From assembly GCF_029227915.1 (NCBI RefSeq), contig NC_079876.1:23376001-23440000 (forward strand): 64,000 nt of DNA, in the 5' to 3' direction. The DNA is from Hydractinia symbiolongicarpus (Eukaryota > Cnidaria > Hydrozoa > Anthoathecata > Hydractiniidae). The notes beneath the pieces were generated by a model. That model was given only the letters and a program-made list of their open reading frames with translations. It had not been told where the DNA came from and did not search any database. Positions 25,373-35,164 of this stretch are shown in pieces. Each line of letters opens with the position of its first letter. Within the stretch, counting starts at the first letter, position 1. A program made the position numbers and the translations under genes.

Positions 25373-25965
25373 ATGTAAGCCTATGTAAAAAACAGCAATT
25401 TACAAGGATTGCGTACCTGTACTGCGATGTTGTATAAAGGTAGGATCAGTGACTGGTTATTGCCTTAACTGCCTGAAAAATTTTAGATATCGAAATGGGA
25501 AATATTATGAAGGGTTTGAATACCCTAGCGACCTAGACCTTTTAAACAGGGTATGGTCTGGCAGGAAAGAGTGGGTTAAGTTTGCAAGAAGTGAGATCGA
25601 TGAGGATCTCGAGGATGATATTGAACGTCTGGGGCTCTCTATTGTTTTGGTTAAAGAGAATAATTCCGGGGCACTTTGCTACGAGGTTATCAAGGATAAG
25701 GCGTTGAAGCTATCGGATTTGGCCAACATAGAAACAATAAGCAATATCCTTAATTTTCCCACACCGGATGGTTGATATTGATATGGAAAATGAACCTGAT
25801 GTCATCAAAGGTATTGTTGGGTACCCGTTCTATACTGAGCCCCCTTTGCTGTATATAAGAGATCCGAGTAAAGAGTTGGAGGATGAACCCTTGGAGGTAC
25901 TCCTGAAGATACTCTTTACCAATCCTTCACATGTTCTGAAGGCCCCTGAACATCCTCCGGAATAA
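25373..25965 (+). pseudogene. Cys-rich small protein, Polinton 1
   Basis: The codon after the ATG at 25,373 is TAA where element 2 has GAA, and a frame change near 25,770 splits the rest. The N-terminal half has paired cysteines (RCCIK...YCLNCLKNFRY) that could bind zinc. The second half is acidic (SEIDEDLEDDIERLGL; DPSKELEDEPLEVLL). Its last 50 bp overlap the end of the integrase gene on the other strand. Family unknown. Confidence 0.6.
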
Positions 25966-26916
25966 GCATCAACTCTTCCGAGACAAAGCTTCTTTCAGGA
26001 CCGTCTTTTAGGTAGTACAAAACACTAGACTACCTGCTACAATACGGTCCAACCTGTAAGTGTGTTTGCTCCAAAAGGCGTCAGTTGCGCGTCTTTTCGA
26101 GTCACCATGCTCCTCTCCGGGTTGTAACAGATACAAGCCCATCCTCAGGTAAGGGTCTCTCTGGGATATTGCTGACTTTTTGCGGAACATAATCAAGCTT
26201 GATCGCCTTGTTAAGTTTCATCTCAATCATGGAAGTTTTATTGTTATTGAGATATTTTACAATAGTGTACAGGTGCTTGACCCAAATGGTACTAGGCTCC
26301 CCGGAGATTAGCTACTGCGCATCCTGAGCCTTGAAGAGCCTTTCTGCAAGTACTTTGTTGTAGGACTCTACAAAGCCGTGAATGTATGGTGGTATTTTGT
26401 GGTGGCTCGTTTAATCTCCATCCCTTTGCCTTCTAGCAACTACGTTACATCCGACTTAAATTCAGAACCATTATCACACTGAAAGGTTTTGGGGTAGTGT
26501 AAAGGTCCCGCTTTATAAATGTCCTTCAACATGTCGACGACTTCGCTGGCTTTTTTGGCACGCAGGGGTCTAGCTACCTTGTAACTTGAAGCCACGTCAA
26601 TGCCTGTCAGGATGTATTTGTATGTATTTCCATATAGTTTGTCATGTGGCATGTACAACAGATCGAATTGATGCATTTTCTTAGGTGTTGTAATGGTAAA
26701 ATAGGGGTAGTCTATCTGCTTCGAACCCTTTATGTGTCGTAGCCACATGAGTTGCTTGCTCAGCCAATGAGTTACTAGCTTTCTGAATAGGTCGCTCTCC
26801 TTCGCGAGTAATTTGATGGCTTTCCTCCTGGTCCACACATGTTCTGGCATATAGTAAATTTGGCCTAATTTTTTGGCCTCCTCATCTATACCTATATGTG
26901 ATGATTTTCCTGACAT
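25916..26916 (-). pseudogene. int: Retroviral-type integrase, Polinton 1 (broken)
   Basis: Would integrate element DNA into the host genome. The N-terminal part (26,916-26,440) is open for 158 residues: FDLLYMPHD holds the first catalytic Asp and FQCDNGSEFKSDV the second. The region that should hold the catalytic Glu (IKRATTKY, then the expected ...ESYNK) is read in broken frames below 26,440. The C-terminal part, with RRATDAFWSKHTYRLDRI and an end like EELMLIPEDVQ, is chromodomain-like in position. The ATG follows CATATAATAAAC. Polinton integrases are usually this size. Confidence 0.85.
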
Positions 26917-26941
26917 GTTTATTATATGCTAGAAAACGTTC

Positions 26942-27297
26942 TTATAGATACTTGTAACCAACAAAGCCCAGCAAAGACAACGAGCCAAGGACGAACGTCA
27001 ATTTGCCATCTTGTTGTTGCTTTGAGGGTACGTAAAAATCTTTCCATTGCGGGGTCTTCTTGCTTGAGGCAATAAAGTATTTATACATATCGTCATCGAG
27101 TTCACGAAGGCTTTTGCCGGCCTTGTGCTGCAGTTCCCGCTGTTCAGCGAACCAATCCAATTTATTTTGCCTTTTCCGTATCCAACCTGCCTGAGCGTCA
27201 TTAAGCTTTTTGATGGCTTGCTAAATAGATAATTTGTGCCGGAGAATGCAAGGGCGTTTATGGTCGCCCCCGCCACGATCACAGCGATACTGTCCAT
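26942..27297 (-). pseudogene. Two-segment membrane ORF, Polinton 1
   Basis: Starts MDSIAVIVAGATINALAF, a hydrophobic N-terminus. A frameshift near 27,160 is followed by a charged stretch (LQHKAGKSLRELDDDMYKYF) and a C-terminal hydrophobic segment LTFVLGSLSLLGFVGYKYL. It lies between capsid and integrase, starting 9 bp after the capsid stop. Element 2 retains only the first ten codons (50,579-50,608). The placement suggests a virion or assembly membrane protein, but the family is unassigned. Confidence 0.6.
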
Positions 27298-27305
27298 TCT
27301 TTCTT

Positions 27306-28558
27306 TCAATACTCCACGCCGTGAAACCCACCATTTAGTATGTTTAGCTGGGCGTCTTGAAGTAGGTAGATATAGCACGTAAAATCCCCAGTTCCGTCGG
27401 CTTTTTTAGTCATGTGCAACGTGATACCATCGCTAAGCCTTGAGCCCTTAGAGGCCTTTCGCTACCGTGCAGCAAATCGTCGGGAGAGGCTCGAAAATCG
27501 ATAAATAACGTATATCTTTCATTGAAAAACTGACCAATTGTAACATTGCTATCGTGGGCACCAAAAATGTTGACAATCTGCTCGAGATGGTCTTTGGGAA
27601 GCATAGCGTGTGAGTAGAGCTCATTAGGTTCCCCTTTCACCGTCACGCTTATCCTCTCAATCTTGGGGTTGTAGAAGACTTCATTGACACCGGCATAGGG
27701 CTTCACTTTTCCAGGGTCTATGATGAATAGCAAGACACCTTTGAGACTCTTAGCTGGGTTATTTAGCTGGAGGTTATATGAGGTGTCAGCTTTTTTCATC
27801 GTGACTACCTTGCTACGCAGTATTCTCTCATAGGGTAGTACTAATCTTGCGTACCTTGACATCATGGCACTTGCCAGGCCTTCATGGGTGATCTTGTCAA
27901 ACTCGAGCTTTATATTGGTAATTGTATATGCTCCATCCGCTACCTTGCCTGCTGTAGACCCTGAGGCTGCTGTTCCCGCATCTTTGATGACATCATCATA
28001 AGTCGCAAAATGTATTATAAACTGCAGGCTGCCATGGAGTCCTGCCGGATAAAGGGGGAGATCTCTCGTCAATTCGAATATCTTGCCCAGGGGTATGCAA
28101 AAGGTATTGCCATAGGCCGCAGCAATAACCTTTATCCGTACCTACATGATCACTAGCTTTGACCTGGAAGGCTCTGATGGTACCGTCATTGGGGTTTATG
28201 CCGTCTAGGATAAGTTTGTTATCACGATCGAACATGGATAGCCAGTGTTGTAGTCATGCATATTCTGTACTTCTTCCCCACTCAAATTGATGCGTAGATT
28301 CTTCACCAGGCTTTTTCCAGTGTTGCTGGCAATGGTATGCTTAGTATTGGTCGCTGTCAGTGTTAGGTTGATTAAGAGCTTGAGACTACCCAGAAAAATG
28401 ACATCATTCTTGGGCATGATTGGAATATCAACATAGAAGTCCTCATTCTGATTGATGGTTGAGGGTATGTGGCTAATCTAAACTCTTTGCTTCCTGCTCT
28501 TGATACCGAAAAGCTGCTTCGTATCTGCATATGGATTTAGAGTTGTTTCGAAACTCAT
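27306..28558 (-). pseudogene. Capsid protein candidate, Polinton 1 (broken)
   Basis: About 417 codons, the same length as its element 2 homologue. Conserved stretches include NDVIFLGSLKLLINLTLTAT, DGINPNDGTIRAFQ, LPYERILRSKVVTMKK, SLKGVLLFIIDPGKVKPY and IGQFFNERYTLFIDFRASPD. The beta-rich character, lack of enzyme motifs and place beside the integrase fit a jelly-roll capsid protein of the Polinton/adintovirus lineage. I cannot tell major (double jelly-roll) from minor capsid by eye. An early in-frame TAG (near 28,480) and frameshifts near 28,240, 28,060 and 27,440 inactivate it. Confidence 0.6.
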
Positions 28559-28589
28559 ATATATTTTATAAGGGAAATATGAAATAAAG
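28559..28589. promoter_or_regulatory. Divergent promoter, Polinton 1
   Basis: Only 31 bp separate the start of the minus-strand capsid gene (28,558) from the plus-strand ATG at 28,590. The spacer holds TATATATTTTATAAGGG, a TATA-like core in both directions, and ends AAATAAAG-ATG. Confidence 0.6.
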
Positions 28590-29416
28590 ATGCCAACTAA
28601 TCCAGTGTTTGTACCTGATATTGATATTTATGATGAGGAGGATGAGGGCCATCCAGATAAACCTGATGATACTACGTCAAGACTCCCTGGAACGCCAAAA
28701 CTTCCTGGAACGCTAGGGCTTTCAACAGAACAACAGTAGGGGGACTCGCTTTCGGGGCAGAGGCAGATAATACTAAAATCAAAAGTCGACGGATTTTACG
28801 ATTATCTTGGGGAGAAGTTGGGGTTACCTATTGCGAGATATTATGATGCCTTCAGGGTGGATAAAGGGAATCAATTTATTGTTAAAGAGATAGTGAAAGA
28901 GAAAAAAACCTTTAAGGAAATATTAATTACGAATCAAGATGGTACCTTAAAAACCTTTGGCCAGATACAAGCGTTGCTAGGTAGTAATCGTCTGCAAGCC
29001 CTGGGTTTTGTCGACTATGTTACACCGAACAGAGGTGGTAAATTCAGGGCCAAGAACCTCTTGAAAAAGTATAGCAAAATAAAGAAGGAGGTTGAAAACA
29101 CTGAAAATATTGAGATGGAATCGTTAGAGGAGATCGACATATTTGTAGATGCCACGGAGAGCCTTATACAAGACATTCGTTTGCTGGGCCTGACGAAGGC
29201 GGCATCACCGAGTGTGAAATAAGGGGACTTGACCTCGAACTTCAAACATTAAGGGGTAACTTGAAAAGCTTGAAAAACAAGATAATTCTATGCGACAGCG
29301 AGATTAACAAGGCAGAGGACAAGGTGAAAGAACTTGAGAAGCAGAAGGCTGGGGCAAACGAAGGACAAATGGCTAATCTTGAAAGGGAAATAGAAAAGGT
29401 GAAGAAAGAGATTTAA
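28590..29416 (+). pseudogene. Divergent ORF with coiled-coil C-terminus, Polinton 1
   Basis: Opens with an acidic, proline-rich leader (IDIYDEEDEGHPDKPDD) to a stop near 28,738. Another frame then carries YYDAFRVDKGNQFIVK, LLGSNRLQALGFVDYVTPNR and a basic segment to 29,222. A third frame adds a clear coiled coil (EKQKAGANEGQMANLEREIE). Element 2 has a related leader and YNAF...LGFKEYIITPNKG core (48,530-49,301). A structural or scaffolding role is possible; family unknown. Confidence 0.55.
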
Positions 29417-29556
29417 GATTTTAATGATAAAAAAAGCCCATAAGGGAAGCACACGGTATACTATCCACTGACATATACCCCTAGCTGAGACACAATAAAG
29501 ACAAGCTGTTGTAAATAGCTGAAGATAATACATCTCTGCTTGAGAAGCTTAGGGTT

Positions 29557-29902
29557 TTGTATAAGGAGCAGGACATAACTATAGCAAGTATCGTCTCCGC
29601 TATTGGTCTACTGATAAGCACCATTGTACTCTCCGTTACGGAAGAAAGCGCCGGGGGTGTTGCAAGAGGAATTCCCGCAGCGGGTGCAGGAAAAGGCTTT
29701 GTAGAGAAGCAGCTGGAAAGATATGGGAAATTTTTTAAAATACCTGACAGGCAAAGCAGGTCCAGCATTACCCGGGATTATTGATACGGTTGTCTCCTTC
29801 TTTTTGAGAGTAGCGGAAACAGTCGTTAAATATGGTGCAAAACATCTGTACATGGCCATCGCAGCATTAGCCAGCTTTGTCGTGCTGTTGGTGAGGAAAT
29901 AA
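29557..29902 (+). pseudogene. Two-helix membrane protein, Polinton 1
   Basis: An N-terminal hydrophobic segment (IASIVSAIGLLISTIVLSV), a Gly/Ala-rich turn (GGVARGIPAAGAG), an amphipathic stretch, then after a frameshift near 29,750 IIDTVVSFFLRVAETV and a C-terminal helix MAIAALASFVVLLVRK ending in TAA. The start codon is not clear. It may be the 3' part of the preceding gene. Absent from element 2. Possibly a pore-forming or entry-associated virion component, from topology only. Confidence 0.45.
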
Positions 29903-29951
29903 GCCTATTTAAGCCATATGTACACAATGATGATCCTTACCCCCGTTATGA

Positions 29952-31093
29952 TCATAACAGTCTTGGCATCCTCATGCTGGTTGTGTTGAAGTTGTCCAGG
30001 CAATGTAGTATAGCCAGGAGGCGTGGGCGGTATGGCATGCTTCGGGGTGTATATGGTATAGCCTGTATGGTATGATCGAGAGTACGTATGGGAGGTGTAG
30101 TATTCTTTGGAGGTATAGGAGGTGCAGCATGCTTAGGAGGTACGGGAGGTGTACTATGCTTTGTAGTACGTATGGATGGCACGGGGGCGTAGTATGCTTT
30201 GGAAGTAAGGTATGCCCAGGGGGACTTAGTATGCTTGACGATAGGCTTGTTGTTCACATCGACCTGTACCCCCACGTTTAAATTGGTAGGTGAGATCAAA
30301 ATGTTGTTTTTATACCCTACAATTTTCCTATGCAAAGGTTCGTGTCAGAAAGCAGCATGTACACGCTCGGCATGACAGCACAATTTACCAGCGTCCTCGC
30401 ATACTGCAACACCTTCTGAAATTCCGTAATGTCATGTTCTACATTTTCTTGGAGTTGTACCATGGCCTCAAACTTTTGCAATAGGATTTGCCTTGCTTTA
30501 TAGTTGTCTGCGCCCGATCCGATTAGGGACGCTTTAGCCGCTGCTTGAGACCCTAGCTATGAGACCACGTAAACCCGGATACTCTCGCTTAGCTTCGTTA
30601 GGCCCTCTGACGACAGACCCTGGCTTGTAGGGGCAATGAATTTGGCCCAATCACCATCAACCTGAGGCCACCATCTGCCGTTGATGAGCAACGACATGAC
30701 AGCCTTGAATTTGTACAAGGCATTAGGATTTACACCGTATTCCCTACATACCTGTGCATATCCGGAGCTTGAGTAGGGGTTTTTGTCCAGAGAAAACCCA
30801 TCATTGTAAGGCATGGGGACCTTCATTCTTGCCAGGATACGACGCATGTGGTAATAGACGTGAAATTTGAAAATAGAATTAACGAGGAGTACGGAACCCG
30901 TCATGTGCTTGGCAGATATGCCCAAGGTAGTGCTTGCCCAATGGGTGGAAAAATTCACCTGAATATCCCAGTAGTCCAAGGCCTGCCCTGTCCCACCCAC
31001 CCTAACAGGGTCATTCAACAAATTGGTGGGAATGGAGATGACATACTTGGTAAACTCGGGGAATGTCACGGAGATATGTGAGTCTGTGGACAC
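29952..31093 (-). pseudogene. Structural protein candidate with Pro-rich tail, Polinton 1
   Basis: The first part (31,093-30,557) contains FPEFTKYVISIPTNLL, RWWPQVDGDWAKFIAPTSQG and LTKLSESIRVYVVS, then an in-frame TAG. The frame continues through GSQAAAKASLIGSGADNYK and LLSDTNLCIGKL. After another shift comes a tail with proline-rich repeats (STPPVPPKHAAPPIPPKN). No ATG is usable at the start because a stop and frameshift precede it. The general make-up suggests a second structural protein, for example a minor capsid or penton-like one, but this is inference. Missing from element 2. Confidence 0.45.
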
Positions 31094-31202
31094 CTACAAG
31101 CCCTGATGTTTCAAATTGGTTACACTAAATGCCCATTCTCCTCTGTTACTTTTTTACTTTGCCTTGGGGTTGAATGAGTATATTTTCATCCTTTGTTAAA
31201 AG

Positions 31203-31758
31203 AAAGGAAGAAGCAATTTCTATATTATTGATATTGAAAAGCCAACTATAATTGACTACCTGGGACAGGATAGTAGGATAGCTTTAAAATCCATCAGTAT
31301 TCGACCTGCATTACTGAACCTGTATAATAACAATGATTTTACCATCCGTAAAGTTGGTCCTGATCAGAGGAATACTCGGATCGAGATCATGAACGGTTTA
31401 TATAGGATAGAGGATATCGCAACTATTCTCAACAGCCAGGTGGACGACAAGATTAAACTGTTTGTCCTGAAAAATGGAGTCTGCAGGCTCCGTGTAAGCG
31501 ATGGCTATACGGTGGTTATTAACAGATCGTTGCAACAGCTCTTGATCCTATTATAGGACCAACGTTTACCATAGGTTGAGACTCGTTTGTCCGCAATTGG
31601 ATGCAGATGACTGCCTACTTGATGGCAAAAAGTCAAAAATTCTGGCATTGCTCGCCACCAAAGAATTGAAAGCTTGGATGGATATGTTAACCTGGAGTTT
31701 TGACACCCCAATCTACCTAGAGTCTCCACCTGAGTATATAATCTTATATATTTTATAG
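31203..31758 (+). pseudogene. Putative structural ORF, Polinton 1
   Basis: An open frame of about 118 codons to TAG at 31,556 contains DSRIALKSISIRPALLNLYN and LYRIEDIATILNSQVDDKIK. A second frame, from about 31,576, ends IYLESPPEY, the same ending as the element 2 gene at 48,530-49,301. The beta-rich, SISIRPALLNL-type opening looks like a virion protein, but I cannot name a family. Confidence 0.4.
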
Positions 31759-31783
31759 GTCATACAAAGCCTTTAAAATATAT
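31746..31783. terminator. Hairpin between convergent genes, Polinton 1
   Basis: Arms ATATATTTTATAGG and CCTTTAAAATATAT pair at 13 of 14 positions around a 10-base loop. It lies just before the ends of two converging genes, and the same hairpin is at 48,491-48,522 in element 2. Confidence 0.6.
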
Positions 31784-31788
31784 GGTTT

Positions 31789-32345
31789 CTAATTCTCACT
31801 CAGCAACCATTTTTTTTTAAAGTTCTTATATCGACGTTCCGTGATATGTACCTGAGGGTAGTAGTTTTTACCTTGCACATACACCGATGAAATAGCTAGG
31901 ATGGCACCGGCTTGGCAGGGTTCATCGTAGAGTACTGGCATACTGTAGAATTTAGTCGTGATCGCGTCCTTGTAGTATTTAACTTGGCGTTCACGTAACG
32001 GTCCTTTTTTACTGGCTCTGTCGTCAATTGCTCAGATATCAACTCTTCGATTTTGCTCCAGATTTGACGATACTTTGCAACCAAAATCAGGGTACTCCTC
32101 AAAATCGAGACTCATCGATGTGGGGACCAGATTTTAGGTGTTTTTATCCTGAGGGCTACCACAAGGTCTCGTTCATGGTACCCTACTATGTACCGTTTAT
32201 CTTTACCTCCATTGCCAGGAATAGGATCTCAGACTGTTAGATAGTCCACATTGATATCATTGATGCCTGTAAAAGTAGCTGCAAATGGGTAGAATAATTT
32301 AGGATTGCTTGTTTTATTGTATTTCAAACGACTTTAGAGAATTGC
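31789..32345 (-). pseudogene. Homologue of the 196-residue ORF, Polinton 1 (broken)
   Basis: Matches the intact ORF at 47,910-48,500: YRQIWSKIEELISEQLTTE, KKDRYVNAKL, ISSVYVQGKNYYPQVHITE. The start codon region is deleted (GCAATCCTAAATTATTC follows AATAAAACAA directly) and there are stops and frame changes in the middle. Confidence 0.75.
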
Positions 32346-32384
32346 ATGTTACGTGCATACGCAGCCACCCCCATTATACATGAT

Positions 32385-32498
32385 TTATTTTTGGTAGTAA
32401 TACCAGCACAACAATTTACCATTTTCAACGAAGCTCCGACCACAGGTACACCTGTCGTACTCGTCAAGTACCCCTTCGCAGTCTTTACAGTGCTCCAT
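32385..32498 (-). pseudogene. Zinc-ribbon-like ORF remnant, Polinton 1
   Basis: ATG after AGAATAA, then MEHCKDCEGVLDEYDRCTCG with two Cys pairs, then GKLLCWYYY, where element 2 has CWYCY. A TAA at 32,385 ends it early; homology continues to about 32,346. The loss of one cysteine and the stop suggest it is not functional. Confidence 0.6.
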
Positions 32499-32685
32499 TT
32501 ATTCTATAGTCTTCAAGACGATCATTTAGGCCTTGAATCTTCCGTTTATTCTCCTTCTCCCTCTCTGATTTTTTTACCAGGAACAGGGCCATGAGCGGGA
32601 GGGAGATACCAATACCGGCCATAAAGGTCATAAATGCTCCAGTTTCAAATATATCGAATTTTGATTGCTGACAGTTGACGTACAT
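32485..32685 (-). CDS. Membrane/coiled-coil ORF, Polinton 1
   Basis: A 66-residue frame: short lead, a strong membrane helix (FMAGIGISLPLMALFLV), then a charged helix (KSEREKENKRKIQGLNDRLE). The ATG follows TATATAATAA. Its last codons overlap the start of the zinc-ribbon ORF, as in element 2. Family unknown. Confidence 0.6.
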   Translation of the reverse strand: MYVNCQQSKFDIFETGAFMTFMAGIGISLPLMALFLVKKSEREKENKRKIQGLNDRLEDYRINGAL

Positions 32686-32688
32686 TTA

Positions 32689-32895
32689 TTATATAGTATT
32701 TTCAATTTGAACAGCTTTATTGCACATGTCCTGTGTCTTGAACCGATCCGGTATATATTCGAGCATGCGGGAATTCTTTTCAACAACCTCATTACACATG
32801 TCCTGCGTTTTTAAACGATCCGGTACATACCTCAGCAGCCAGGGCTCCCTTTCAATGGCCCTGTTGCACACGTCTTGCGTCTTGAAAGAACTCAT
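32689..32895 (-). CDS. KTQDMCN repeat protein (DUF4116-like), Polinton 1
   Basis: A 68-residue frame made of three repeats of about 23 residues, each FKTQDMCN..(A/V)...., then .YVPDR or .YIPDR. The pattern resembles DUF4116-type repeats often seen in viruses and mobile elements. The ATG follows TATATATAA. The element 2 copy is reduced to one repeat. Confidence 0.6.
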   Translation of the reverse strand: MSSFKTQDVCNRAIEREPWLLRYVPDRLKTQDMCNEVVEKNSRMLEYIPDRFKTQDMCNKAVQIENTI

Positions 32896-32925
32896 TTATA
32901 TATACAATATCAACAAAGTCAGAGG

Positions 32926-32975
32926 ATTTCATTCTGCCCAACTAACGCAGTTATTCACATCTTGACTGCTAATGC
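32926..32975. repeat. Remnant of the right inverted repeat, Polinton 1
   Basis: GATTTCATTCTGCCCAACT...CAGTTATTCACATCTTGACTGC is the inverse of the inner left repeat (20,035-20,087) with a few changes. The outer 200 bp expected beyond it are absent. Confidence 0.8.
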
Positions 32976-33040
32976 GTTGGAGACTTACACTTGATATGCA
33001 TGACTAAGCACCGCATGATGGGGATTTTTCATGCATATCA

Positions 33041-35164
33041 ATAGATTCTTGTGCAATGAAGCAAGACGAAAAGTTGTGACGTCACAAGCAAAATTGTGTA
33101 TGATATTTTTTATGAGAGTTTGACCGTAAAAATTAGAAAAGTGTGTACATCATGAACCCCTATATTAGCTACAATAATGTAGTAACATTGGAAATGTGAA
33201 AAATTTTGCCACATTTATTATTAATGTGTCGCAATAAAAATAAATGTCACAAAATTTTCTAAGCGCAATTTTGTATTCAACAATATTTTAATAATTGGAA
33301 TACTATTAAACACCGAAATATTAAAGGACTACGAAACGATTCAATCCGCTCAATCCCCTGCAATTTTCAAAAAATAGCGTGTTATAAGCCGGAACACTCA
33401 AAAGGTCAAAAAAGGTGCAAAATTTAGATAACCTGTTTGTGAATAATTAATTTTTTTATGATGAAATTGATTCTTTCTTCTTTTTACTTTTTTAGAAATG
33501 AAAATTCAGTATACTTGGCACTATAATAAGCTACAGTCTGTAAAATATATTAGGTATCAGTAAATCTAAAGTTTGTCTTGGTGAGGGAAAAGAGACAACG
33601 CGAGGAACTTTATTTGATAAAGAATGCTATGTTACAAGCTTTAAGAAGGTAATTAATATTTTATACTATATTTATATTATAGTCGTTTTTTTTTGCTTAG
33701 GCTTTAGGCAAAATTTCGAAGAATATAGCTACCTAGCTAGTTCAGAAGGTTTATTTTATTAGAAAGCTTGAGTTAAAAGCAAGGTGAGTACTTGTATCGA
33801 ATAAATTAAGAAAAATCAATATATGTAGTGAACTTTTCTGTCATTTGTAGTTATATTTGGATGCCAAATATGATATTTAAAATGAATTAGGTTGTTGATT
33901 TTGTCCTCAGTGACCAAAAACCTTTGCATCGCCATTAGGTTGACTTTTGGGCATACCACTAAAGTCGAAAACCAACAACCGTTTTGTAACCCCTTTAATG
34001 TAATGGCAAATAATCTGACCCATTTTCACGCCTATATATGGAAAGTACAGATAAAAAAGGTATTACACAAATGACACAATGAATTCAGAAGACGGTTTTT
34101 ATCATAATGATGAAGAGTTGAAGAGCGTTAGCGGTTTAGACAAAATGAACAGTGATAAACTTGTTAATGGCGAGAAAGTGAAATTAGCAAAAGTTTACTT
34201 CAAAACGGTTGCAAAGAATGAAATACGCGCTGGGGAATTGATTGTAGTGAGCCTTAGCAGAGGGACATAGAAATCGATCGAGCTTAAAGAGATTTTGATA
34301 AATGCTGAAACACCAAGAAGATGCGATAATGGAAGTCTGTTAAGTTAAGGCTGTCTTTTCGATCCGCTGTTAGGAATCTGCTCGCACGTTATTTTTTAAC
34401 CCAAGTGGCGAAAATGTGTCGACTTTGTTTACGTTTTACACCAACTAGAATGTCAATCAAACGTGAGTAAAATTTTCGACATTCTCGAACCATGCCACCA
34501 GTAGACGATAAGACTATTTATTGTTGCGACGTTTGTTGTTGACTGATGTTTATTGTTTGTACAAGATGCTTAGACAGGCACTTTCGTAATAAATACCGTC
34601 TTTCTTGTCGATAGCTTGCTACAGTAGGTCTCTGAGGATGTAAATGTTAAGGTGCAGGTAAGTATTAAAGAAAAAAACAAAGAAGAGTTGTCCCAAGTTG
34701 GTATGAAAACTTTTTTCAACAAGAAACTGAATTCTTTGAAAAAGGGAATTACTGACTTTGTTAGTCAAAAAATCAGAAAAACCAGATTGGAATCAAGCAG
34801 TACCGGGATAAAAAAAACTTTTATTTAAACATTGGAAGAGGTGAAAAAGTGCTGCTAAGCGACGCCACTAACAAAAATAGATGATAAAAAAAGGTATAAA
34901 CGATTAAACGACACTTCTTTACAACAAGCCCTTTCTTAGGAACAAATAAAACGAGTCGAACTTTCATAGAATATATCCCATGTTATACTTCTCTATAGCG
35001 ATCGATGTTTTAAGGTTTCAATCTGCATCCCCAAACGCGCGGGTCAAATAAACAAATTCTGTAAGTGAGAAGCAAAAAATGGAAGTCATGAGTGTGTTTT
35101 ATGTTTTTTAATAATAGATAGCATATTTCAATGTATATTATGATAAATCAGCCAACAAATAAAT
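33041..35164. other. No gene recognised
   Basis: AT-rich spacer between Polinton 1 and the Penelope-like element. Only short open frames, none with a recognisable domain. A palindromic TGTGACGTCACA lies at about 33,076. Confidence 0.35.

Larger units (their letters stand above)
19831..32975 (+). mobile_element. Polinton/Maverick-type element 1, decayed
   Basis: About 13.1 kb, starting near AGATATAGTAAAATGTTCC, which matches the termini of element 2. It encodes DNA polymerase B, integrase, a capsid candidate and small ORFs in Polinton/adintovirus style, so it is a virus-like self-synthesising transposon. The right terminus keeps only the innermost inverted-repeat segment (32,926-32,975), so that end is truncated. 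Nearly every gene carries frameshifts, stops or deletions; it should be immobile on its own. Confidence 0.9.
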
